Source: JAMHWF01 sp048500255 (lineage in GTDB: Bacteria; Pseudomonadota; Gammaproteobacteria; Burkholderiales; Burkholderiaceae_C). From it: DNA of 64,000 nt. The position numbers and the translations under genes were made by a program. Position 1 is the first letter of the stretch. Each line of letters begins with the position of its first letter. The notes under the pieces were generated by a model. That model ran no database searches. It was given only the letters and a program-made list of their open reading frames with translations, and was not told the origin of the DNA. Location: NCBI GenBank assembly GCA_048500255.1, contig JASNYH010000010.1, positions 53,618-117,617 of the forward strand, in the 5' to 3' direction. Shown here in pieces: positions 54,845 to 61,985 of this stretch.

Positions 54845-54882
54845 ACGGGTTAGATGCTTCGGCACCTAGCCCGTTTTTCTTT
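54845..54882 (+). terminator. Rho-independent terminator after tRNA-Arg
   Basis: Stem ACGGGTTAGATGC / GCACCTAGCCCGT (one mismatch, one wobble), tetraloop TTCG at 54858-54861, then TTTTTCTTT. A strong terminator 20 bases after the tRNA. It may belong to the host tRNA transcript or have come with the island. Confidence 0.8.
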
Positions 54883-54902
54883 CTGCGCGAGTTTCTGCGC
54901 GA
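54880..54902. repeat. Tandem 11-base repeats beside the integrase gene
   Basis: TTTCTGCGCGA at 54880-54890 and again at 54892-54902, a 12-base period. They lie between the tRNA terminator and the integrase stop (54925). Short direct repeats at this place could be arm-type binding sites of the integrase or part of the attachment region; this is inferred from position. Confidence 0.4.
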
Positions 54903-54924
54903 CTTTTCGCTGCGGGAACCTGCT

Positions 54925-56049
54925 TCATCCGTTCACCACCCGCAGCAGGGTGGTCCGGTCGCGCGTCTCCTGCACCTTGTTGGCCGCCTCCACCAGGCGC
55001 GCGATCGTGGCGGTGGCGTAGTGCTGTGGCATGCCCTGCAGCGCATGCCCCAGCAACAAGGCGCGGTCTTCCTCGGCCACGCCAGCGTCACGCAGCCGCT
55101 GGCCGAAGGTGTGCCGCAGGTCATGCACGCGCACCCTGTCGAGCTTGGCGGCCCGCCTGGCGCTCTGGAACGCGGTGTTGTTCATCGTGTGGATGGGCCG
55201 GTATGGCATCACCGGCTCGTCCTCGAAGTTCTTCACCCGTTCCCGCCGCCAGACGAACACGTACTCGTCATGGGCCCCGCGGCACTCTTCGATGATCCGC
55301 CAGGCGGCGTCGTTCAGAACCAGCACATGCGCGCGCTTGCCCTTGAACTTCTCCGCCGGGATCACGAAGACGCTGCGATCCAACTCCGGCACCCTGCGCT
55401 CCCAGGCCCATTTCAGGCCGCACACGTTGTCGTCGCGTGCGCCGCTGTTCAGGGCAAAGAGCGCCATTCGCTGCAAGTGCGCCGGCAGGTGCTTCATCAA
55501 CTCCGCCTGCTCCGACCAGTTGATCGGGTACGGCGGTCTCCTCTGCTGACGTTCGTCGAGCATCTCGATCAACGGCGGCACCGAAAGCCAGGGCTTGCCG
55601 TTGCTGCGCCACACGCGGGCCGCACGGTTCAGCACCGTGCGAACCACCTCCAGGCTGCGGTTGATGGTGGACGGCTTCACCCCGGCCGCCATGCGCTCAT
55701 CCTTGAATGCCTCCAGGGCGTCGTTGCAGACGTCCCGCAGGGGCAAGCTGCCGATGTATGGCAGCAGGATGCTCACATGGCCGGCAATGAGTTCTACCGT
55801 CCGCACCTGGCGTTGCCTACATTCGATCAGGTACTTCGCAGCAGCAGCTGCGAACAACTGCTCAGCGCCTTCTCGAAGTTGGTGGTCGCGCTTGGCATCG
55901 GCTTCGGCCTGCCGCGCCCTGAGCCACGCCTCGGCTTCGTCTTGGCTGACTCGTCCGAGGCGGGCAAAGATGCGCTCGCCCTTGTGCTGCTTGTTGACCG
56001 TCCGCTCGCCGGACCTGTCACAGAGGATTCCCGGTGTCCGAGTTCGCAT
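54925..56049 (-). CDS. Tyrosine-type site-specific integrase
   Basis: 374 residues. Drives integration and excision of the island at tRNA-Arg. N-terminal arm and SAM-like core-binding part ('TVELIAGHVSILLPYIGSLP', 'VKPSTINRSLEVVRTVLNRA'), then the catalytic domain. Catalytic Arg in 'LFALNSGARDDNVCGLKW', Lys region 'VFVIPAEKFKGKRAHVL', 'VHDLRHTFGQRL' (HxxR), 'LLLGHALQGMPQHYATATIA' with the second His and the nucleophile Tyr near 350. All catalytic residues are present. It ends 99 bases from the tRNA. Its 5' end overlaps the excisionase-like gene. Confidence 0.92.
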   Translation of the reverse strand: MRTRTPGILCDRSGERTVNKQHKGERIFARLGRVSQDEAEAWLRARQAEADAKRDHQLREGAEQLFAAAAAKYLIECRQRQVRTVELIAGHVSILLPYIGSLPLRDVCNDALEAFKDERMAAGVKPSTINRSLEVVRTVLNRAARVWRSNGKPWLSVPPLIEMLDERQQRRPPYPINWSEQAELMKHLPAHLQRMALFALNSGARDDNVCGLKWAWERRVPELDRSVFVIPAEKFKGKRAHVLVLNDAAWRIIEECRGAHDEYVFVWRRERVKNFEDEPVMPYRPIHTMNNTAFQSARRAAKLDRVRVHDLRHTFGQRLRDAGVAEEDRALLLGHALQGMPQHYATATIARLVEAANKVQETRDRTTLLRVVNG

Positions 56050-56261
56050 GGAACTGCTCCTTTCATCGCGTTGCGACTCGGGCGCCCTCTCGCAGAAATA
56101 TACGCGTCTACCCAGGCGTCCAGTTCATACCTGTCAAATGCAATTCCGCGACCCCCAATCGGAATCTCGGTCAAGCTGGGCCTGACCTCACTGTCGAAGC
56201 GGTTGCGATCGACGCCGAGGTAGGAAGGCGCGTCGCGATGGCGAATCAGGCGGGGTTGCAT
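55827..56261 (-). CDS. Excisionase-like helix-turn-helix protein
   Basis: 144 residues. The first 55 residues, 'MQPRLIRHRDAPSYLGVDRN' and 'EIPIGGRGIAFDRYELDAWV', match the small MerR/AlpA-type DNA-binding proteins that sit directly before integrases in Burkholderiales islands and probably control excision direction. The second half is basic and of low complexity ('KTKPRRGSGRGRPKP') and shares 223 bases with the integrase 5' end in another frame. That overlap is long, so the end of the protein is less certain than its start. It also overlaps the second recombinase gene by 16 bases. Confidence 0.6.
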   Translation of the reverse strand: MQPRLIRHRDAPSYLGVDRNRFDSEVRPSLTEIPIGGRGIAFDRYELDAWVDAYISARGRPSRNAMKGAVPCELGHRESSVTGPASGRSTSSTRASASLPASDESAKTKPRRGSGRGRPKPMPSATTNFEKALSSCSQLLLRST

Positions 56262-57415
56262 TCGTCACCTCCGGCTTCGTCAACGCCCTTGTCCGCGGAG
56301 TCGTCAGGCGCTGTCGCCTTGGTTCGAGAAGAGCCAAGGTAGAAGGCCGCCGCGCGCTCACGGGCGTGACCGAGCATGCGTGCCACCATGGTGCGGGCCT
56401 CTTGTGCCCCTTCGCCAGAGCCGTCACCGCCGCGTACCGGCGAGGGGTGATCGGCGAGTTCCTCGAAACGATCGTTCGCCGCCTGATGGCGCAAACCGTG
56501 CGCCACCACACCCAGCCCGTCACGGGCGATGCCGTGACGGCGGACGACGTAGTAGAACCGCGAGCGATTCTGGTCAGCGGTGTGACCGGGCCGGCCGACG
56601 TAGCCGCCGACCTGCACCAGCAACTGCAGGCGGGCAAGCAGGTCACGTTGTTCGTCGCTCACGAGCGGCACGTCGCGGGGCCGCCCGCCCTTCGTGCCGT
56701 GCGCGATGCGAACGAACTCCTCCACGCCGGGGAACGCGGCTGCATCGGCAGGGATCGCCGCGCTGCGATCAACCACGGCGCCATGGGGGCGAAAGTGGCG
56801 CGCCTCCTTCGGCCGAAGCGCAAAGCGCCAGCAAAGCTCAAGCTGAAGGCCGACCCAGGCGTCTTGCTTCGAACACTGTTCGATCGTGGCCGCGATATCG
56901 ACGTTGTTGGCCGACCAGCTCTTGTCGCTGGTCGGCACTTGTTGGCGATGTGCGTGCGGCGAGCCGCTGCCAACATAATGCTCCGGCGGACGTACCATGC
57001 CGGGCTTGTTTATCCATTCTGCGAAGAAGCGAAGATTGGACAAGTAGTTGTGAATCGTGGCTGTCGCCAGGCCGCGATCGACCCAGCGCGACACCATCTC
57101 CTCGATGTGCCGATTGCCAAGCTGGCGCGGGTCGATGTGAAACCGGGTTTCCCTGTTCAGCTCACCGAAGAAGCTGAAGAGGAAGCTCTTTCGGTCACGC
57201 ATCGTTTGAAGCGACACGCCCTTGTCCTTTGTGGCGTGGCGGTAGTTGTGCATCTTGACCAGCGCACCCAGCACCGTGCGCCAGTGTTTGGTGCCGAGGG
57301 GCATCATTGCCAGCAGCTTTTCGAGCGTCGGATTTGGCGCGTATGCGCGACTGACCATCGCGCCGGTCTTGGGCAATGCCCCCGACCGTTGCGACCTGCG
57401 TTTGCGGTTCGACAT
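56246..57415 (-). CDS. Second recombinase-type integrase domain protein
   Basis: 389 residues. Belongs to the phage-integrase group with a distinctive N-terminal domain (integrase_1/PF12834-12835-like, from memory). N-terminal SAM-like part with 'MRDRKSFLFSFFGELNRETR' and 'ATATIHNYLSNLRFFAEWIN'. Catalytic part: Arg in 'CWRFALRPKEARHFRP', 'VVAHGLRHQAANDRF' (HxxR) and 'MLGHARERAAAFYLGS' with the likely tyrosine. So it may be active. An Asp/Ala-rich tail follows. It is upstream of the HTH and integrase genes on the same strand, overlapping by 16 bases. The role beside the first integrase is unknown. Confidence 0.82.
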   Translation of the reverse strand: MSNRKRRSQRSGALPKTGAMVSRAYAPNPTLEKLLAMMPLGTKHWRTVLGALVKMHNYRHATKDKGVSLQTMRDRKSFLFSFFGELNRETRFHIDPRQLGNRHIEEMVSRWVDRGLATATIHNYLSNLRFFAEWINKPGMVRPPEHYVGSGSPHAHRQQVPTSDKSWSANNVDIAATIEQCSKQDAWVGLQLELCWRFALRPKEARHFRPHGAVVDRSAAIPADAAAFPGVEEFVRIAHGTKGGRPRDVPLVSDEQRDLLARLQLLVQVGGYVGRPGHTADQNRSRFYYVVRRHGIARDGLGVVAHGLRHQAANDRFEELADHPSPVRGGDGSGEGAQEARTMVARMLGHARERAAAFYLGSSRTKATAPDDSADKGVDEAGGDECNPA

Positions 57416-58438
57416 GTGCTATCTCCAATGCACACGCCGCTGAGTCAAGACGACGTACCTGAACAGGAACCCGGACCCTGAGTCATCGCCGGCGCGCCCA
57501 GGGTCCACAACTGCGCGCCGAAGTGAGGCCAAGACTTCACGGCCCTGGCTGGCCTCATGCGCCAGGGAGTGCTTCCAAATGGCAGCGTTGGCTGCCTCGC
57601 GTTGCGTAAAAATCTCACTGATCCCCAGGGTCAACGCGGCGCATTTCTGCGCAGCGAAGCCGAGCGCGCTCAATGGCGCGCTGGATCGGCATCTCTGGGA
57701 TGCCGATGTGATGGTTGGGGAAACTCGTTGACTTGCGGGCGCCGCTGGAAGCCGTCCCTGCGAACAGGACGTGCGGCGTCACGTCATGGGCCGCGGCGAG
57801 CAAACCTCAATGGGCAAGCTGCGCAGCGCGGGAGCTCAAGGCTGCTGACGTGAAAGCAAGTAGGCATGCACGCAGGTGGGCCGTGCGGCATAGGGCCGTG
57901 CATGCACCAACGCGCATGGAGGCCAATTCAATCAGCGACACAGAGGTCGCTGCAACTTCAACTTCGCCCTTTCAGGGCATTGATCCGTGGAAGCGGATCA
58001 GATCCTGGTGCGGGTTACGACCGCTAACGACGACTTCGAACACCCTGAAGGTGCCATGGCTGTCGCGCCATCCTGCGTGTTGAACAGCCGCAGGTCGCTG
58101 TTGACTCAGCCCGCAGTTGACAACAGATGCAGCGATGCTGTCAACGTGAAATTCGGGGAAGCTGATGTTGACGAATTCAACAATGCTGTCCAGCACCTAA
58201 CGGAGTTGATGCGCGTGCTTCGAGGCTCACTTCTCCTATGACTTGACTTGGTCCTTCTCTGCCTCCCTTTTGAATCCTGTCCGGTCGGTATAGAGATGGC
58301 GATCACCACGTCCCTCCCAGGTCCCGTGCTGAGGCCGATGGAGGAACTAAGGCATCGAGCACAAGTGGCACATCGACCCCAGCAGGGCCCCTACAGGGCC
58401 CCTGCAGTTGGTCATTTCGGTCTTGGCGCGGCAAACGT
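57416..58438. other. Gene-poor stretch of the island
   Basis: About 1 kb with no gene I can support. Short open frames exist on both strands (for example 57972-58196 minus, 74 codons, opening MLDSIVEFVNISFPEFHVDS, and 57419-57673 minus, 84 codons), but none has a start signal or a recognised family. The first is the most protein-like. Base composition is less GC-rich than the chromosome (32 of 60 at 58201-58260). Near the right end lies a tandem palindrome, CAGGGCCCCTA then CAGGGCCCCTG (58383-58404). The stretch could hold decayed genes, a transfer origin or small RNAs; nothing decides this. Confidence 0.5.
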
Positions 58439-58837
58439 TCAACCCTGAGCGATGCGAACGCCTTCCGGAAGCACAAACGTCATCTCGCCACCCACCACAA
58501 CCACGTTCGTGGCCTCGGCCGCTTGGTCGGCGATGGGCATGCCTCGCGCGGCCGTGAACTTCACATAAGGCAGCGACTTGGCGCCGCCGATCAGCTTGTA
58601 GCCGCCGCAAACCACGCGGCGCGCCTTGATCGCCATGTCGGACCGATCGATCGAAAGCTCGATGCGGTCTATGCCTGGCTTCCAGCCAGCCTGCTCGATG
58701 ATGTCCCTCGCAAATCGAAAGACGGTCTGCGCGCGCCCCACGCCACCGCGTTCGGATTTCACCAGCACGCGCGACGGTCCCATGCTCGCGCGCTTCAGTC
58801 CCACGCGCGCCAGGTCATCAAAGGATTCAAACGGCAT
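58439..58837 (-). CDS. Hypothetical protein, second gene of a ribbon-helix-helix pair
   Basis: 132 residues, no recognised family. Begins 'MPFESFDDLARVGLKRASMG'; the middle has 'FRFARDIIEQAGWKPGIDRI' and 'ELSIDRSDMAIKARRVV'; the end 'VVVVGGEMTFVLPEGVRIAQ' looks like a beta-strand-rich tail. Cytoplasmic, no metal or catalytic motif. It starts 3 bases after the stop of the ribbon-helix-helix gene, so the two are coupled. The pair has the size and layout of a toxin-antitoxin or regulator/effector unit, but no toxin fold is recognised. Confidence 0.65.
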   Translation of the reverse strand: MPFESFDDLARVGLKRASMGPSRVLVKSERGGVGRAQTVFRFARDIIEQAGWKPGIDRIELSIDRSDMAIKARRVVCGGYKLIGGAKSLPYVKFTAARGMPIADQAAEATNVVVVGGEMTFVLPEGVRIAQG

Positions 58838-58840
58838 GGC

Positions 58841-59245
58841 TCACCCCTTCTTGGCCGCATCAATGCGGCGCAGTTCCTTGCCTTCGTAGTCAGCGGCGTC
58901 GCGGAGCTCGAAGCCAAGCTCGCGGAGGCGGGCGTCGTAGTTCAGTTTTCCCAGCCCCACATCGGCCAGCTTGTTGTCGATCTGGTCGAGCATGGCGGCC
59001 AGCATCTCGGTCAGCGCCTCCTGCTTGGAGATGCCGAGCGCGTCGATGGTGGTTTCGAATCGGGCCTGGAGCACCGGGTCCACACGGAAGCACATGTTCT
59101 TCATGCCGATGGCCTCGGCCTGGTCGGTGTCGTGCTCGGCAACCGCGGCCAGCAACCAGCGGTTGCCTTGGCCTGAGACGCGTTCCTTGAACTTCAGGGC
59201 TTTCAACGTCAGGTACTCGTCAAAGCTCATGCTGATGTCGTCCAT
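58841..59245 (-). CDS. Ribbon-helix-helix-like protein of the island
   Basis: 134 residues from ATG 59245 (alternatives at 59266 and 59437 would add 7 or 64 residues; GAAAGG lies upstream of the chosen one). Middle part 'MKNMCFRVDPVLQARFETTI' then 'LGISKQEALTEMLAAMLDQI' gives the strand-helix-helix of MetJ/Arc-type DNA-binding dimers. An N-terminal helix ('MSFDEYLTLKALKFKERVSG') and a C-terminal charged tail flank it. First gene of a two-gene minus-strand operon. Could be an antitoxin, plasmid-type copy or transfer regulator; context does not decide. Confidence 0.65.
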   Translation of the reverse strand: MDDISMSFDEYLTLKALKFKERVSGQGNRWLLAAVAEHDTDQAEAIGMKNMCFRVDPVLQARFETTIDALGISKQEALTEMLAAMLDQIDNKLADVGLGKLNYDARLRELGFELRDAADYEGKELRRIDAAKKG

Positions 59246-59505
59246 GGGATTCGTTGCCTTTCGCATGCAAGATGATGTGATGTGCATGATATTGGGTTTG
59301 ATTGCCAGACGCAAGGCTTTCGTTCTCGAATGCATGCAAAGGGGGGCGAATTGCATGACCGAAGGCCGTGTTGAGCTAAGTCGAGACGCCACGGATGCGG
59401 CGCTCATCACGATGGCCGCGTCTTTACAGGCCTTCATTCATTCATGGGGTACTCGACTGTCAAGCCGTGTGTAAACTGTCAAGTCGTTGTCAAGTGGGGG
59501 CCCTA
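59246..59505. promoter_or_regulatory. Divergent spacer with repeated TGTCAAG and GCATGCAA elements
   Basis: 260 bases between the ribbon-helix-helix gene (minus) and the TIGR04255-like gene (plus). TGTCAAG occurs three times on the plus strand, 59458-59464, 59477-59483 and 59488-59494, that is CTTGACA on the other strand, ending 12 bases before the plus-strand start. GCATGCAA occurs at 59263-59270 and 59333-59340 near the minus-strand gene. Both sets look like operator repeats for the HTH and ribbon-helix-helix proteins encoded on either side. Confidence 0.45.
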
Positions 59506-60309
59506 ATGAGCAAGAGGATGAAGAACCCGCCGGTGTACTTCGTCATTGCCCAGGCGCGGCACAACCCGCTGCTGCGCTTGAGCTCGTATGTGCCGGAGAT
59601 TCAGGAGCGCATGCGCAAGGCCGGGTACCCGGACCACAAGCACGGCAAGACCCTGGTGCTCGATATCTCTGCCGGCTCCACCGATGGCGAGCCCGACCTG
59701 CAAAGGCCCGAGCCGCAGACGTTGGAGCGACACCTGTTCTTGAACATGCAGGGCACCGCGGGCTTCATCCTGGAGCAGGGAGCCTTGTCGTTCCAGACCA
59801 CGGCCTACGACGTGTTCGAAACGTTCTCCGAGCAGTTCTTCGTGGGCCTGAACATCGTTCACGAATGCGTGACGCTGGCCTACACCGAAAGGTTGGGCAT
59901 CCGCTACCTCGACGCCGTGGCGCCGGGTGCCGAGGGTGACCAACTTGCCGACTACCTGGTGCCCGGCGTCATGGCCTTGGCCGGGCGCCTGCCGGCCGGG
60001 GTGCCCATCGGCTTGTCGGTCTCGGAAACGCACATTCCCCTGCCCGATGCCAGCCTGGTGTCGCGAACCATCGTGCGCAGCGGGCCGCTGGGCTTTCCCA
60101 TGGACTTGCAGCCCCAAGGTCTGCGCGTGGCCGATCGGTTTGCCCAGATCAGCGGCGTGCATGCCATCATCGACACCGATGCCTCGCAACCCGACCGGCA
60201 GGCCTTCGACCTGCCGCAATTGCGGCAGCGACTGGACATGTTGCACCAGAAGATTCGCATGGCCTTCGACGCCACCGTCACCGAACATGCCTTGAAGGTA
60301 TGGCAATGA
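59506..60309 (+). CDS. TIGR04255-like protein, first gene of a putative defence operon
   Basis: 267 residues. It matches my recollection of the sporadically distributed TIGR04255 family: 'NPPVYFVIAQARHNPLLRLS' near the start, 'IQERMRKAGYPD' after it, 'FQTTAYDVFETFSEQFFVGL' in the middle, and 'RLGIRYLDAVAP' following. These proteins have a mixed alpha/beta fold, no known catalytic residues and no known function, and occur in mobile regions. No signal or membrane segment. ATG 59506 was chosen because it lies just after the TGTCAAG repeats; an in-frame reading from 59395 would cover them. Its stop overlaps the next start (ATGA). Confidence 0.72.
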   Translation: MSKRMKNPPVYFVIAQARHNPLLRLSSYVPEIQERMRKAGYPDHKHGKTLVLDISAGSTDGEPDLQRPEPQTLERHLFLNMQGTAGFILEQGALSFQTTAYDVFETFSEQFFVGLNIVHECVTLAYTERLGIRYLDAVAPGAEGDQLADYLVPGVMALAGRLPAGVPIGLSVSETHIPLPDASLVSRTIVRSGPLGFPMDLQPQGLRVADRFAQISGVHAIIDTDASQPDRQAFDLPQLRQRLDMLHQKIRMAFDATVTEHALKVWQ

Positions 60310-60974
60310 CCGCCGCCACCATGGGCACCGGCGCCCTGTACGCCGCCAACTACGTGCCGCCACGGCGCCATGCCGCGAGCGGGCCCAACGACATGGGTCG
60401 CAGCTTCCGCTCCATGGCCTACTGTGTTGCGGGCACCATGAGCCTGCTCACGCCGCAGATGGTGGAAGCGCGCACCGGCACCTCCAACCGGCCCATCCAC
60501 TACGAAGTGCGGCAGCCCGAGGCGCCGGCCGCTGCGCGCCCTCAGCCCGCGGCACCGTCGGTCGCGGCTGTCCAGCTGGCGCTGGTTCGCCAGGTGTTCA
60601 ACACCAGCATGCTGGAACTGGCCAACTTGTTCGGCGTGTCGCGCCAGGCCTTGTACGGCTGGCAGTCTGGCGCCCAGCCCCTGCCGGTGCCTGCTGGCCG
60701 GCTGGCTGACCTGGCCGGCGCCGCCGCCACCTTTGCCGAGGCAGGCGTCCCGGCCGATGCCCGCACCCTGCGCCGAAAGGTCACCCAGGGCCGCACCCTG
60801 GCCGATGCCGTCATCGCAGGCGAGGCCGCCGCCGCCATGGCCCAGACGCTGGTGGAAACGCTCAAGCGCGAAGCAACGCAGCGCCAGCGGCTGCAAGCCC
60901 AACTGGCGGGCCGCAAACCGGCCAAGGCATCGCCGGCCGACTACGGTGCGCCGGCACTGGACGAAGGCGCCTGA
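60306..60974 (+). CDS. Helix-turn-helix protein, second gene of the putative defence operon
   Basis: 222 residues from ATG 60306, overlapping the upstream stop; an ATG at 60300 adds two. The N-terminal 80 residues are polar and without a known domain. Residues about 85-125 carry a Cro/XRE-like helix-turn-helix: 'TSMLELANLFGVSRQALYGW' then 'QSGAQPLP', with the typical tryptophan. A helical Ala/Gln-rich C-terminus could be a dimer coiled coil. It is a good candidate to bind the triple TGTCAAG upstream of its own operon. The family is not named. Confidence 0.68.
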   Translation: MTAATMGTGALYAANYVPPRRHAASGPNDMGRSFRSMAYCVAGTMSLLTPQMVEARTGTSNRPIHYEVRQPEAPAAARPQPAAPSVAAVQLALVRQVFNTSMLELANLFGVSRQALYGWQSGAQPLPVPAGRLADLAGAAATFAEAGVPADARTLRRKVTQGRTLADAVIAGEAAAAMAQTLVETLKREATQRQRLQAQLAGRKPAKASPADYGAPALDEGA

Positions 60975-60986
60975 CCCCGGCCCCGC

Positions 60987-61835
60987 ATGGCGGACGCAGC
61001 CCGCAACTTGACGGCCTGGCGCCAGGGGAGTGTTCTGGCCGCTGAAAGTGCGGCCAGGCTGGGCCTGGTGCCGCAGGGTGACGAACAGGCGCTGGTGGTC
61101 GTCATCTCCCACGACTGCGACATCGCCAGCGCTGAAGACAAGGAGCCGATGGTCGAGCTGATCGTCGGCCGCCGCATCGAGCGCCTGGGCGCCGACACCC
61201 ATGCCAAGACGGCCAGGCGTCTGCACCTGCAATTCAACGCGGATGCAGGGCCGGTGGCTGCGGAACTGCTGGCCACCCAGAAGGTGGCGGCACCCAAGGC
61301 CGCCGTGCTGGCCGATGCCCCGCGCCAGGGCTGGTCTCTGTCGCCAGGCAGCCTGGTGACCTTGCAGAACTGGCTGGCTGCACGCTATCGCCGAGCGGCG
61401 TTCCCCGAATCCTTTGAGGCAAGACTGAAGGCCAAGCCCGGCCAACTGCACAAGAAGATCGTCAAGGCCATGGACACCGCCGGTATCCATGTGCTGGCCG
61501 TGCTGTTCGACCTGGACGAGGGCCAGGAGCTTGAACGTCAGCAGCCCGAGGATGCGTACCAACTGCGCATCCACTTGCTCTACGACAGCAATGTCGATGA
61601 ACCAACGGCCTACGCAGCCGCGCAGGCAGCCGCCGACACCATCGAGTCGGCGTTCGAGGCCGCGTTCTGCCAGCCTGATGGCACCTGGCGCAACATCAAG
61701 CTGCTGTCCTGCGAGCCAGTGTCCGACAGTGCCATGACCGTGGCCGCCAGCCAATTGCTCAAGCAATGGCGGCTGGACTACATGAGCCTGGAAGACGACC
61801 CGCAGCAGCCCATGCTGGCAGCCGGGCCAACCTGA
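60987..61835 (+). CDS. Unknown protein with an HDCDI motif, third gene of the putative defence operon
   Basis: 282 residues, family not recognised. The N-terminal part has 'WRQGSVLAAESAARLGLVPQ' then 'ALVVVISHDCDIASAEDKEP': a buried strand that ends in His-Asp-Cys-Asp, which looks like a metal or catalytic site. Later 'VAAPKAAVLADAPRQGWSLS', 'KKIVKAMDTAGIHVLAVLFD', and 'AFEAAFCQPDGTWRNIKLL'. Mixed alpha/beta, cytoplasmic. It is 12 bases after the HTH gene and 150 before the methyltransferase, all on the plus strand. Proteins with a similar S-x-D/C-D motif are known to me only as hypothetical island proteins. Confidence 0.65.
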   Translation: MADAARNLTAWRQGSVLAAESAARLGLVPQGDEQALVVVISHDCDIASAEDKEPMVELIVGRRIERLGADTHAKTARRLHLQFNADAGPVAAELLATQKVAAPKAAVLADAPRQGWSLSPGSLVTLQNWLAARYRRAAFPESFEARLKAKPGQLHKKIVKAMDTAGIHVLAVLFDLDEGQELERQQPEDAYQLRIHLLYDSNVDEPTAYAAAQAAADTIESAFEAAFCQPDGTWRNIKLLSCEPVSDSAMTVAASQLLKQWRLDYMSLEDDPQQPMLAAGPT

Positions 61836-61985
61836 TAGCTGAGCGGCACGGGCGCCCGTTAGCCAGGCCACCGGGCCACGGCTTGCGCCACACCAAACCC
61901 GGGTGGCGCCAGAGGCGGGCATTCCCGCCACTTCGGGCGCTATCCTTGCCGGCTGGACATCAAAACCAACCATCGGGAGCAAGTC
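61836..61985. other. Spacer before the methyltransferase gene
   Basis: 150 bases with no gene. It ends with GGGAGC (61976-61981) directly before the TTG start of the methyltransferase. No terminator or strong promoter is visible, so the methyltransferase may still be part of the upstream operon. Confidence 0.4.
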
